Positions 29,905 through 39,360 of a DNA stretch of 64,000 bases are shown in pieces. A program made the translations under genes and the position numbers. This DNA is from Burkholderia anthina. GTDB lineage: Bacteria > Pseudomonadota > Gammaproteobacteria > Burkholderiales > Burkholderiaceae. The stretch's first letter is position 1; each line of letters starts with the position of its first letter. Location: the NCBI RefSeq assembly GCF_902498995.1, contig NZ_CABVLY010000019.1, forward strand, positions 108,748 to 172,747, written 5' to 3'. The notes beneath the pieces were generated by a model that had not been told where the DNA came from, made no database searches, and worked only from the letters and a program-made list of their open reading frames with translations.

Positions 29905-30464
29905 GCGAGCGATTGCGGGAGGTACGGCTCTACGGGATCGCGGGTGCGCGATTCGGACGAGTGCATCGCCTGGCCGTGTCGTCGACTGCGGAGGCGGTGC
30001 GCGCGCTGTCGGTACTGATTCCGGGCTTTCGGAAATTTCTGTTGGAGGCACGCGGAAAGGGGCTGACGTTCGCGGTGTTCAACGGGCGCCGAAACCTGAG
30101 CAAAGACGATCTCGATGCACCCGTCGGGAGTGACGCGATTCGAATCGCGCCCGTAATTATCGGCAGCAAGGCCGGCGGTTTGTTTCAAACGATTCTGGGT
30201 GCCGCGTTGATGGTGGTCGGGTTTGTGTTCGAGCAGCCGTCGTTGATCGGGATGGGCGCCTCACTGGCGCTTGGTGGCGTTGCGCAGATGTTGAGTCCGC
30301 AACAGGCAGGGCTCGCAGGCGTGGCCGACAACGGGACGTCCTACTACTTCAATGGACCAATGAATAGCCCGGCGCAAGGCGAGCCGGTGTCGCTCGTCTA
30401 CGGCGAGCTGATCGTGGGTTCAAAGGTCGCGAGTTCGGGCATCTACACAGAGGACCAGGTGTGA
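29901..30464 (+). CDS. tail assembly protein I-like
   Basis: 187 aa from the ATG at 29901 (ATGA overlap; GGAGG upstream). A beta-grasp-like N-terminus (LREVRLYGIAGARFGRVHRL, ALSVLIPGFRKFLLEARGKG) and a hydrophobic Gly-rich middle (FQTILGAALMVVGFVFEQPS) ending AQGEPVSLVYGELIVGSKVA are the lambda gpI pattern. It acts with K and J in tail tip assembly. The stop overlaps the J-like start (GTGA). Confidence 0.88.
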   Translation: MSERLREVRLYGIAGARFGRVHRLAVSSTAEAVRALSVLIPGFRKFLLEARGKGLTFAVFNGRRNLSKDDLDAPVGSDAIRIAPVIIGSKAGGLFQTILGAALMVVGFVFEQPSLIGMGASLALGGVAQMLSPQQAGLAGVADNGTSYYFNGPMNSPAQGEPVSLVYGELIVGSKVASSGIYTEDQV

Positions 30465-33400
30465 AAAAGCTATATGCAGAGTCCGGCCCGAAACGTATCA
30501 GCGGCGCAAAGGGTGGTGGTGGCGGAGGTGGTGGCAGCGAGTCGCCCGACAGCCTGCATTCCATCGCACGCGCGAAGGCGCTCGACATTGTCTCGGAAGG
30601 CCAGATCGAAGGTCTCATCAACGGCCTGCAGTCGGTGTATCTCGACGGTACACCGATCCAGAACGCGGACGGCTCGGTCAACTTCCAGAACTACAGTGTC
30701 GACGTCCGAACTGGTACGGTCGATCAGGACTTCATAGCAGGTTTTCCTGCGGTCGAGCGTGAATCGGCTGTCGGCGTACCGCTGACGTCTGATGCGCCGT
30801 GGGTGCGTCAGGTGCAGAACACGCAGCTCACGGCGGTGCGTATTCGATTCGGTCTGCCGGCCCTGCAGAAAAACGACCCGTCGGCCGGCGCGGTCGGTTA
30901 TCGCGTGGAATATGCGATCGATCTGTCGGTCGACGGCGGTTCATATGCGCAGGTCTTGAAAGGCGCGTTCGACGGCAAGACGACGTCGCTCTACGAGCGG
31001 TCGCATCGGATCGAATTGCCGCGCGCAAAAACCGGGTGGCTGGTGCGCGTGCGTCGTATCACGCCGAACGCGCATAGCGCGCTGATCGCCGACACGGTGA
31101 ACATCGAAGCGATCGCGGAAGTCATCGATCGCAAGCTGCGCTATCCGATGACGGCACTCGTCGGCATGACGTTCGACGCGCGATCGTTCTCGCAGGTGCC
31201 GGTGCGCTCGTACGGCGTGCGCGGCTTGATTATCCGTGTGCCGTCGAACTACGACCCGACGACGCGGACGTATTCGGCGGTGTGGGACGGTACGTTCAAG
31301 ATGGCGTGGTCGAACAACCCGGCATGGGTGTTCTATGACCTGCTGCTGAATGCGCGCTACGGTCTCGGCAAAAACGTCGACGCATCGATGGTCGACAAGT
31401 GGGGGTTGTACGAGATCGCGCGGTATTGCGACGTGATGGTGTCGGACGGCCGTGGCGGTGTTGAGCCACGATTTACGTGTAACTGCGTGATCCAGTCGGC
31501 GGCCGACGCGTTCAAGGTATTGCAGGATCTGGCGAGCGTGTTTCGCGGGATCGCGTATTGGGGGCCGGGCGCGGTTGTCGCGTCAGCCGACATGCCGTCC
31601 GATCCGGTGTACGTGTACACCGCCGCCAACGTGATCGACGGCGCGTTTCGGTATGTTGGCAGCGAGCGCAAGACGCGGTACACGGTCGCGCTCGTGAGCT
31701 ACAACGACCCGACGAACCAGTACAAGCAGGCAGTCGAGTACGTGCCGGACGACGATGGTATCGCACGCTACGGCGTCGTCAAGACGCAGGTGACGGCGTT
31801 CGGTTGCACGTCGCAGGCGCAGGCCCATCGCCTTGGACTGTGGATCCTGCTGACGTCGCGATACGAGTCCGGCTCGGTGTCGTTCCAGGTCGGTATGGAC
31901 GGCGTGCTGGTCGGACCGGGGCAAGTGATCGCGATTGCCGATCCGAAGAAGGCCGGCGCACGCATGGGCGGCCGAGTTCGTTCGGCGGTCGGAAATGTGA
32001 TCACGCTGGACAAGGCGCCTACGGTTGCGGCGGGTGATCGCTTCACGGCAATTCTGCCGTCGGGGCTCGCACAAACTCGTGCGGTGAAGTCTGTCGATGG
32101 CGATGTGCTGACCTTGGTTGATCGGTTCGATGCAGATCCGATTCCGGGTGCGGTGTGGATGCTGGAAAGCGATAAGCTCGCCGCGCAGCTCTATCGCGTC
32201 GTCAGTGTGCAGGAGAGCGACGACGAAGGGCAGATTGCATACACGATCACCGCGACGAAGCACGAACCGGGCAAGTACGCGGCGATCGACGACGGCGCAC
32301 AGATTCAGCAGCGTCCGATTACGGTCGTTCCGCCATCGGTACAGGGGCCGCCGACCAATGTCCGGATCACGACGTATTCGGTGATCGACCAAGGCATCGC
32401 GAAAACCAACATGGTGATCGCGTGGGATGCCGCCGACAAGGCTGTGACGTATTTGCCGGAATGGCGGAAGGATAACGGCGACTGGGTCAGCGTGGCCCAG
32501 ACCGGCGGCCTGCAAGTCGAAATCCCGGGCATTTATCAAGGGCGGTACGTGGCGCGCGTGCGCGCACAGAACGTGATGAACGTGACGTCGCTGCCGGCCG
32601 TCAGTGCGGAAACGACGCTGAACGGGAAAACGACACCGCCGCCGGCTGTCGCTTCGTTGAAGGCGGCCGGCGTGGTCTACGGGATCAATCTTGATTGGGC
32701 GTTCCCGGCAGACGGCACGGCAGCCGATACGCAGCGCACGGAGATTTGGCAGAGCCGCACGACGAATCGCGCCGATGCAATCAAGCTGTCGGATTTTGCG
32801 TATCCGCAGGCTTCGACGTCGATGCAAGGTCTCGCACCTGGTCAGGTGTTCTATTTCTGGGCGCGGCTCGTAGACCGGTCGGGCAACGTTGGATCGTGGT
32901 TCCCGGCGAGCGGGCCGGGCGTGCAGGGGCAGCCGACGACGGATGAAGAGGCGTACGACGAGTATTTCAAAGGAAAGATTTCGCACTCTTCGCTGAACGA
33001 GGATCTGCAAAAGCCGATCGATGCGATTCCGAGCATACAGAAGGACGTATCGAGCAACGCAACGGCAATCGCGAAGGAGGTATCAGATCGCACCAGCGCG
33101 ATCACGGCAGAGGCAACCGCGCGTGCGAATGCGGACAACGCGGAGGCGGCAACTCGCGCGAAAGCGCTGGCAGACGAAGTGCTCGCACGAAACGCTGCGA
33201 TCGCTGCAGAGGCGACGGTTCGCTCGGCGCAGATTGAGCAGGAGGTCGCTGACCGTATTGCGGCCATCAAGAAGGAGGCGGAGGAGCGACAGGCGGCGCT
33301 GGCGGCCGAGACATCGGCTCGGACGACGGCGATCGCCGGTGAGGCATCCGCACGTGACGCGGCCATCAAGGCAGCGTCGGATGTGCAGGCGCGCGAACTG

Positions 33401-36400
33401 GCCGATCAGGCCGCGAAGCTCGGCGCGTCGATCGCGTCGGAACAATCCGCGCGGCAATCGGCGGACTCGTCGCTGTCGAGTCGGATCGATACGAATACCG
33501 CGGCGATTGGCAAGAATACGTCCGCGATTCAGTCCGAGCAGGTTGCGCGCGCGTCCGCAGTCGACGCGGAGGCGAACCAACGTGAGTTGCTGGCTACACA
33601 GCTTCGCGGCGGATACGACGGTGCCGATCTCAGCAAGGTAACGAGCGGCCTGATCGGGCAGGAACGTGATGCACGGGTGACGCAATACGAGTCGGTCGTG
33701 CAGCAGATCACGCAGCTGCAGGCGGGTGTCGGTGAGCAGTTCGACTACGCCCAAATCTGGTACTTCACGAACGGGGTTGATGGTTGGACCGCGCAATCCG
33801 GTACGCCGACCGTAACGGCGTCCTGGATGAAGCCGCCGGCGGTCGCGAAGGGCTACGTGCAATCGCCGGCATCGCTCGACATCAACGGCGACGAGTACCG
33901 ACAGGTCCGTCTACGTATTCGCAAGACAGGTAATCCGGGTTGGTATGGATTCGTCGGTCGCAACATCGCGGGTACGTGGTCGAATCTGGCGATCCCGGAA
34001 CCGGATTACGACGAGAGCGGTATTGCGGTTGTGATGCTCAACGAGGCGTGGAGCGGGAGTGTCAGCCAGCTTCGGGTGTACCTGGCGCTGGAGCCGACGG
34101 CGAAGGATTTTTTCGAAATTGATTGGGTCGCGGTCGGGCGTCCTGCACCGGGCGCAAGTAGTGCCGCGCTGACCAGCGAAGCGATGGCGCGGGCGACTGC
34201 CGACACGGCAGAGACGACCGCGCGCCAGCAGTTGTCGGTGAAGCTCACGGGGCTGCAGGATCCGGCCAACGGGAAGTTGGAGTCTCTGCCGAGCGGTTTG
34301 CTTGTCGACGAGCGAAACGCACGCGTTGCGGCGGATTCGGCGAACGCCTCGGCGATTACTTCGTTGCAAGTGTCGGTCGGTCAAAACGCGGGTGCGATTC
34401 AAACGGAATCGAATACGCGTGCGACTGCGGATGCGGCGTTGTCGACTCGGATCGATACCGTGTCAGCGACGACGAACGCAAACAAGGCCGATATCAGCAG
34501 TGAAGTGACGGCCCGAACGAACGCTGATACGGCGCTCGGGAAGCGCATCGACACGGTGACGGCAGATGTCGGCGCGAACAAGGCGTCGATCACTGCTGAA
34601 CAGCAGGCGCGGGCAGATGCAGATACCGCGCTCGGCAAGCGTGTCGACGCGGTTACGGCGACGGCCGCCGCGAATGCAGCGGCCATTACGCAGGAGCAAT
34701 CTGCGCGTGCCGATGGCGACACGGCAAACGCCAACAGCATCGCGGCGGTGCAGGCTCAAACCGACGCGAAGAATACGACGTTCCGGCAGTCGGTGACGCC
34801 GATTGCCAAGGCGATCAATGACGTTTGGATCGACCTTGGCAGCACGAACCTGTTGCGCAGTTCACAGGATTTCACGACGGGTTCATGGTCGAAGCAGCGC
34901 GCGTCCGTGGTGGCCGCCGCGATCGCTGCGCCGGATGGAACGCAGACGGCGCAGCGGTTGGTGGAAGCCACCAATACGGATTCCAGCGCGCACTATTTCG
35001 ACCAGACGCCGGCCGGGCTCGATACGACTGGCACGTACACGCGTTCGGTCTTCGTCAAGGCGGCCGAGCGATCATGTGTATTTCTCGCGGTGTATTGCGC
35101 CCATAACACGGGTTCTTACGCGCGCGTCATCTTCAGTGCGGAAACGGGGAAGTTCTCCGGTGCCGCGGCTACCAACGGAGTTCAGTCATTCGCCGCGTTC
35201 CCGCTGGCAGATGGCTGGTGGAGGATTTCTCAGACACTCAAATTCACTACGGCCGACACGGCCTTTATCGTTCGCACCGGTGTAGCCCTGAACGCCACAG
35301 AATTCAATTACAACGGCGACGGCGCGAGCGGTGTCTACGTGTGGGGCGCGCAGCTCGAGGCGCTGGCCGGCGCCGGGCGTTATGTCCCGACGGCCGCCAA
35401 CATCGTCAGCACGGTCGGTAACAACAGTCTGTTGGTCTGGGATGGCACAGATTGGGTGCTGTCGCAGGATGCCGGGTTGGCCAACAACGCAGCGGCGATC
35501 GCGACCGAGGCCGATGCGCGTGTGTCCGCGGACAGTGCGCTGGCGACTCGAATCGATAGCGTGACGGCGTCCGCAGCGGCGAATTCCGCCGCGATTACCG
35601 GGGAGCAAAAGGCGAGGGCGGACGCGGATGGTGCGCTGTCTACCCGAATCGACGCGGTGACGGCCACGGCGAACGGCAACAAGGCCGCGATCAGCAGCGA
35701 GACGTCGGCGCGCGCATCGGCCGATACGGCTTTGTCGACGCGTATCGATTCGCTCGGTTCGACAGTGGCAGGCAATACCGCTGCGATTTCGGCCGAGCAA
35801 TCGGCGCGGGCCGACGCCGACTCGGCGCTCGGCAAGCGTGTCGACTCGGTGACGGCGGACGTCGGTGCGAACAAGTCGGCGATCGCGACGGAGCAGCAAG
35901 CCCGAGCGGACGCCGACACAGCGCTCGGAAAGCGCGTCGACACGGTCGCAGCGACGGCCGCTGCGAACGGCGCCGCGATTACGCAGGAAAAGACTGCGCG
36001 TGCCGACGGAGACGCGGCAAACGCAGAAAGCATCGCCTTGGTGCAGGCACAGACCAATGCGAAAAACACGACGTTCCGACAGTCGATCACGCCAGTCGCC
36101 AAGGCAGTGAATGACGTATGGATCGATCTCGGCAGCACGAACCTGATTCGGTATTCGGAGGACTACACGAACGGGGCGTGGTCGAAGGTCCGGTGCTCGA
36201 TCGTGAAGGATGCGATCGCGGCGCCGGCGGGTTCCGGGAAGGCACAGAAGCTGGTGGAGTCGACGGACGACGGTGAGCACTACGTCGATCAATATCCGAA
36301 CATCGATCCGACGCGACCGTTTACGCGCTCGCTGTACGTGAAGGCGGGCGAGCGCGCCAAGCTGCAAATTAAGGTGTTTTGCCGCAACAACACGGGCACG

Positions 36401-38068
36401 TTTGGCGGTGTCGTATTCGATGCGACCAGCGGGGCGTTTTCTGCGCCAGGCTTGTCCAAGGGCTCGCATTCGTATGAAGCGACGCCGCTTTCGGCGGGCT
36501 GGTGGCGTGTGACCTACACGGCGCAGTTCACCACGTCGGACACGTCGATCATTCTGCGCACGCAGGTGTACAACGGGTCTACGACGTATGTGGGAGACGG
36601 CACCAGCGGTATCTACGTTTGGGGGCAGCAGCTCGAAGCGCTTGCGGGCGCGGGGCGGTATATCCCCACTGGGAACGATGCCGTTAGCACGGTGGGGAAC
36701 AACAACCTGTTGGTGTGGGATGGGGGTGCCTGGGCGTTGTCGCAGGATATCGGACTCGCCAACAACTCGGCGGCGATCTCGACGGAATCGAGTGCGCGGG
36801 CGACTGCCGATGATGCATTGTCGGGTCGTATCGATACCGTCAGCGCATCCGCGGCTGCGAACTCGGCTGCACTCGTCGCTGAGCAAAAAGCCCGTGCCGA
36901 CGCAGACAGTGCGCTGTCGTCTCGCGTTGATGCAGTAACGGCGACGGCGAACAGCAACAAGTCGGCGATCGCATCGGAGCAAACGGCACGCACGGATGCC
37001 GATTCAGCACTGGGCAAGCGGATCGACACGGTCACGGCGACGGCGAGCGGTAACACGGCGGCGATCGCCGCCGAGCAGAAAGCGCGCGCCGACGGAGACT
37101 CGGCCAACGCGAGCGCGATCTCGTCGCTGTCGAGCAAGGTCGCTGACGCTAACGCGGCGATTTCCAGTGAGGCAAGTGCGCGTGCCAGCGCCGATGGCGC
37201 TTTGTCCGGTCGCATCGACACAATCAATGCGGCCGTGGGCCAGAACACCGCCAACATCGGGGCGGAGCAGAAGGCTCGGGCGGATGCCGACAGCGCGTTG
37301 TCGAATCGTATCGAAAGCGTGTCGGCACAGATCAACGTGCCGATGGCCGGCGACACGGGGCAGTTGGCTGGCTCGACGCAGGTCATGGCCGGTGTCTATT
37401 CGGAGCAGTCGGCGCGAGCCGAGGCCGATATGGCGCTCGCACAACGGATCGATACCGTTACCGCGCAGCTGCAGTCGGATCAGGCGGATCTGTTCGCCGG
37501 TATCCAAGTCGAGACTCAGGCTCGAGTGGATGCCGACAGCGCGCAGGCGTCGCAAATTGCAACGATCAGTGCGAAAGCGAACGACAACGAAGCGGCGGTA
37601 CAGACGGTCGCGCAGTCGTACGCGGATCTGAATGGACGTGTCGCAGCGTCCTACCAGATCAAGACGCAGGTTACGACGGACGGCAAGACGTACATCGCAG
37701 GGATCGGCATCGGGATCGACAACAACGATGGTGTTGTCGAGTCGCAGGTGCTGGTGTCGGCGAGCCGGTTTGCGGTGGTCGATCCGAACAACGGCGGATC
37801 GTCGATGGTGCCGTTCGTCGTGCAGGGCGGCCAGGTGTTTCTCCGTCAGGCAATGATCGGGACCGGCTGGATTACGAACGCGATGATCGGCAGTTACATC
37901 CAGTCGGATAACTACATCGCGGGGCGGCAGGGCTGGCGGCTCGATAAGAGCGGTCTGTTCGAAATCAACGCCTCGGACGGAAGCGGAAATCGCCTGGTGG
38001 TCGACGGGAGCAGTGTTCGGGTTTATGACGGTAACGGCGTGCTTCGCGTGCGCATGGGGATGTGGTGA
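30461..38068 (+). CDS. central tail tip / host specificity protein J-like, very long (2535 aa)
   Basis: 2535 aa from a GTG; lambda J has 1132. N-terminal J core (residues 1 to about 620: SLHSIARAKALDIVSEGQIE, GLINGLQSVYLDGTPIQN, YALGLG-type GLGKNVDASMVDKWGLYEIA), two fibronectin-like domains (about 630-825), then about 1,600 residues of repeats of the type SARADADSALGKRVDTVTAT, which predict a long trimeric coiled coil. Inside lie beta-sandwich modules: one near 1090-1230, then two homologous ones near 1460-1670 and 1890-2095. The end (YIAGRQGWRLDKSGLFEINA) is the DUF1983-type C-terminus. It should carry the main receptor-binding function. No frame break was seen. Confidence 0.92.
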   Translation: MKKLYAESGPKRISGAKGGGGGGGGSESPDSLHSIARAKALDIVSEGQIEGLINGLQSVYLDGTPIQNADGSVNFQNYSVDVRTGTVDQDFIAGFPAVERESAVGVPLTSDAPWVRQVQNTQLTAVRIRFGLPALQKNDPSAGAVGYRVEYAIDLSVDGGSYAQVLKGAFDGKTTSLYERSHRIELPRAKTGWLVRVRRITPNAHSALIADTVNIEAIAEVIDRKLRYPMTALVGMTFDARSFSQVPVRSYGVRGLIIRVPSNYDPTTRTYSAVWDGTFKMAWSNNPAWVFYDLLLNARYGLGKNVDASMVDKWGLYEIARYCDVMVSDGRGGVEPRFTCNCVIQSAADAFKVLQDLASVFRGIAYWGPGAVVASADMPSDPVYVYTAANVIDGAFRYVGSERKTRYTVALVSYNDPTNQYKQAVEYVPDDDGIARYGVVKTQVTAFGCTSQAQAHRLGLWILLTSRYESGSVSFQVGMDGVLVGPGQVIAIADPKKAGARMGGRVRSAVGNVITLDKAPTVAAGDRFTAILPSGLAQTRAVKSVDGDVLTLVDRFDADPIPGAVWMLESDKLAAQLYRVVSVQESDDEGQIAYTITATKHEPGKYAAIDDGAQIQQRPITVVPPSVQGPPTNVRITTYSVIDQGIAKTNMVIAWDAADKAVTYLPEWRKDNGDWVSVAQTGGLQVEIPGIYQGRYVARVRAQNVMNVTSLPAVSAETTLNGKTTPPPAVASLKAAGVVYGINLDWAFPADGTAADTQRTEIWQSRTTNRADAIKLSDFAYPQASTSMQGLAPGQVFYFWARLVDRSGNVGSWFPASGPGVQGQPTTDEEAYDEYFKGKISHSSLNEDLQKPIDAIPSIQKDVSSNATAIAKEVSDRTSAITAEATARANADNAEAATRAKALADEVLARNAAIAAEATVRSAQIEQEVADRIAAIKKEAEERQAALAAETSARTTAIAGEASARDAAIKAASDVQARELADQAAKLGASIASEQSARQSADSSLSSRIDTNTAAIGKNTSAIQSEQVARASAVDAEANQRELLATQLRGGYDGADLSKVTSGLIGQERDARVTQYESVVQQITQLQAGVGEQFDYAQIWYFTNGVDGWTAQSGTPTVTASWMKPPAVAKGYVQSPASLDINGDEYRQVRLRIRKTGNPGWYGFVGRNIAGTWSNLAIPEPDYDESGIAVVMLNEAWSGSVSQLRVYLALEPTAKDFFEIDWVAVGRPAPGASSAALTSEAMARATADTAETTARQQLSVKLTGLQDPANGKLESLPSGLLVDERNARVAADSANASAITSLQVSVGQNAGAIQTESNTRATADAALSTRIDTVSATTNANKADISSEVTARTNADTALGKRIDTVTADVGANKASITAEQQARADADTALGKRVDAVTATAAANAAAITQEQSARADGDTANANSIAAVQAQTDAKNTTFRQSVTPIAKAINDVWIDLGSTNLLRSSQDFTTGSWSKQRASVVAAAIAAPDGTQTAQRLVEATNTDSSAHYFDQTPAGLDTTGTYTRSVFVKAAERSCVFLAVYCAHNTGSYARVIFSAETGKFSGAAATNGVQSFAAFPLADGWWRISQTLKFTTADTAFIVRTGVALNATEFNYNGDGASGVYVWGAQLEALAGAGRYVPTAANIVSTVGNNSLLVWDGTDWVLSQDAGLANNAAAIATEADARVSADSALATRIDSVTASAAANSAAITGEQKARADADGALSTRIDAVTATANGNKAAISSETSARASADTALSTRIDSLGSTVAGNTAAISAEQSARADADSALGKRVDSVTADVGANKSAIATEQQARADADTALGKRVDTVAATAAANGAAITQEKTARADGDAANAESIALVQAQTNAKNTTFRQSITPVAKAVNDVWIDLGSTNLIRYSEDYTNGAWSKVRCSIVKDAIAAPAGSGKAQKLVESTDDGEHYVDQYPNIDPTRPFTRSLYVKAGERAKLQIKVFCRNNTGTFGGVVFDATSGAFSAPGLSKGSHSYEATPLSAGWWRVTYTAQFTTSDTSIILRTQVYNGSTTYVGDGTSGIYVWGQQLEALAGAGRYIPTGNDAVSTVGNNNLLVWDGGAWALSQDIGLANNSAAISTESSARATADDALSGRIDTVSASAAANSAALVAEQKARADADSALSSRVDAVTATANSNKSAIASEQTARTDADSALGKRIDTVTATASGNTAAIAAEQKARADGDSANASAISSLSSKVADANAAISSEASARASADGALSGRIDTINAAVGQNTANIGAEQKARADADSALSNRIESVSAQINVPMAGDTGQLAGSTQVMAGVYSEQSARAEADMALAQRIDTVTAQLQSDQADLFAGIQVETQARVDADSAQASQIATISAKANDNEAAVQTVAQSYADLNGRVAASYQIKTQVTTDGKTYIAGIGIGIDNNDGVVESQVLVSASRFAVVDPNNGGSSMVPFVVQGGQVFLRQAMIGTGWITNAMIGSYIQSDNYIAGRQGWRLDKSGLFEINASDGSGNRLVVDGSSVRVYDGNGVLRVRMGMW
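34540..37125 (+). repeat. 1293-bp in-frame tandem duplication in the J-like gene
   Basis: Matching landmarks recur exactly 1293 bp (431 codons) apart, e.g. ACGTTCCG at 34778 and 36071, AGCACGAACCTG at 34841 and 36134, and GACGTCGG-type coil words at 34561 and 35854. Each unit holds coiled-coil repeats, the segment AKNTTFRQS, a module beginning DLGSTNL and ending in LLVWDG, and more coil. The copies differ at many positions, so the duplication is old and kept open. Confidence 0.85.
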
Positions 38069-38373
38069 TGACGGCAGGGCTTCAGATTTTCGACGGCTCT
38101 GGCCGTCCCATGCTCGATGCGCGAACGCGTGCGGGGCGCATCGTCGGCATTCAGTGGATTGCGAACGACGGGAGTATCGCAGCGGATCTGTCGAGTGGAG
38201 AGCCGTTCTGGGCGTTCGCGCCTGAATGGATCTTCAAACGCGTTGGTGGCGAAGAACCGAAGCCGCTCATTTCGATCGACTCTCGGGGAATCAGTTGGCG
38301 CTACAGCGCGAATGCTAGCGGCTCTACACGTTACAACCATGTCCCTGGCTGGCTGATTTACGGGGTGTTTTGA
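38068..38373 (+). CDS. small tail-tip-associated protein (101 aa)
   Basis: 101 aa from the ATG at 38068, overlapping the J-like stop (TGATG). It begins MTAGLQIFDGSGRPMLDART, with a GxQxFDxSGxxxxDAxxR motif that recurs inside the next protein. Short beta-rich proteins directly after J often decorate the tip. No enzymatic motif is visible; the function is unknown. Confidence 0.7.
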   Translation: MTAGLQIFDGSGRPMLDARTRAGRIVGIQWIANDGSIAADLSSGEPFWAFAPEWIFKRVGGEEPKPLISIDSRGISWRYSANASGSTRYNHVPGWLIYGVF

Positions 38374-39101
38374 TGGCAGCAGGATTCCAGGCGTTCGCGG
38401 ATACCGGGCGATATCAAATTGATGGTCAAACGCCTAACTATCAATTGGTGTCGTCCATGTCTGGCACATCGGTTACAGGAGGACTTCCGCTTGCCGTGAA
38501 TGATGCGGGCATTGCGTTCTATGCGAATCTTCCATACGTGAAGTTTACGTTCCCGATCAGTTCGACAACGATGCCAATGTATGGCGTCTATGCGTCGAAC
38601 GGAATCGGGGTATCGATGTGGAGTACGGAATACAACAGTAATACTCGGCTGTTCACGATGACCTTTGTCACGGAGCAACCATGCCCGGTCAATTTGTATT
38701 TGTTCGATCGTGTCCCGCCAGCGGCCGGCAATTTCGGGTTGCAGGTGTTCGACTCAAGCGGAGCGTTAATCGCGGATGCTTCGCGGCCGTTTCTTCGGGT
38801 GCTGGACGTGATCTATGAAGAATACATGCCGGGAGATGGGTTCGTTTCAGTCGGACCGCCGAATCCATCATGGAAGCAGAGGTCATACGGCGTGCCGGTG
38901 GTGATATCCGGAATATATCCAGTGCACTTTGCTTGGAGCTATGACCCGGCGGGCCTTGAGCTTGGCTCCATTCGAGTGAGTGGCGACACGGTGTATTGGG
39001 GCACTACGATGTTCGGGGGAGGGAGGAAGCCAAACTTCTCAGGATTCAAAGAGCAATGGCATCTTCGTTTCATGGTGCTGGATGCAACGGGGATTGTTTG
39101 A
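38373..39101 (+). CDS. tail-tip-associated protein (242 aa) related to its neighbour
   Basis: 242 aa from the ATG at 38373 (TGATG overlap). It begins MAAGFQAFADTGRYQIDGQT and contains, near residue 125, FGLQVFDSSGALIADASRPF, which matches the start of the 101-aa neighbour. This suggests two such units in this protein and one in the neighbour. Predicted all-beta, with many aromatic residues, consistent with a host-contact or tip protein. GC content is lower than in the tail genes, hinting at separate ancestry. A terminator follows immediately. Confidence 0.7.
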   Translation: MAAGFQAFADTGRYQIDGQTPNYQLVSSMSGTSVTGGLPLAVNDAGIAFYANLPYVKFTFPISSTTMPMYGVYASNGIGVSMWSTEYNSNTRLFTMTFVTEQPCPVNLYLFDRVPPAAGNFGLQVFDSSGALIADASRPFLRVLDVIYEEYMPGDGFVSVGPPNPSWKQRSYGVPVVISGIYPVHFAWSYDPAGLELGSIRVSGDTVYWGTTMFGGGRKPNFSGFKEQWHLRFMVLDATGIV

Positions 39102-39103
39102 TG

Positions 39104-39132
39104 GGCCGCCGAAATGAGGGCGGCCTTTTTTT
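39104..39132 (+). terminator. terminator between tail and lysis genes
   Basis: Perfect 7-bp stem GGCCGCC/GGCGGCC (39104-39110 and 39119-39125), eight-base loop, seven T residues (39126-39132). It starts 2 bases after the stop of the last tail gene and 15 bases before the holin ATG. Confidence 0.88.
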
Positions 39133-39147
39133 CGTTATGGGGAAAAG

Positions 39148-39360
39148 ATGCGAGCGAGTCCAACTGAAGTCGCGAGCTACGTCGGGAGTGTTACTGCAGT
39201 GGCGTCGTCGCTTACGTTGACGGACATCGGGGTGATTGTCGGCATTTTGACTGCGATGGCGACATTCGGACTCAACTTCTTTTTTATGTGGCGGAAGGAT
39301 CGCCGCGAGCAGCGCGAGTCGGACATGCGCATCATGGAGATGGAGAAGCACGATGGCTGA
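39148..39360 (+). CDS. holin (small two-helix membrane protein)
   Basis: 70 aa starting MRASPTEVASYVGSVTAVAS. Two hydrophobic segments, VASYVGSVTAVASSLTL and DIGVIVGILTAMATFGLNFF, are followed by FMWRKDRREQRESDMRI, a strongly charged C-terminal tail: the class II holin layout. It lies directly before the lysozyme gene and overlaps it by 8 bp, in the standard holin-endolysin-spanin cassette. Confidence 0.83.
   Translation: MRASPTEVASYVGSVTAVASSLTLTDIGVIVGILTAMATFGLNFFFMWRKDRREQRESDMRIMEMEKHDG

Noticed and set aside
29816..30133. 105-aa frame overlapping K-like and I-like genes
   Set aside because: Shadow frame; both real genes have strong family signatures and coupled starts in other frames.
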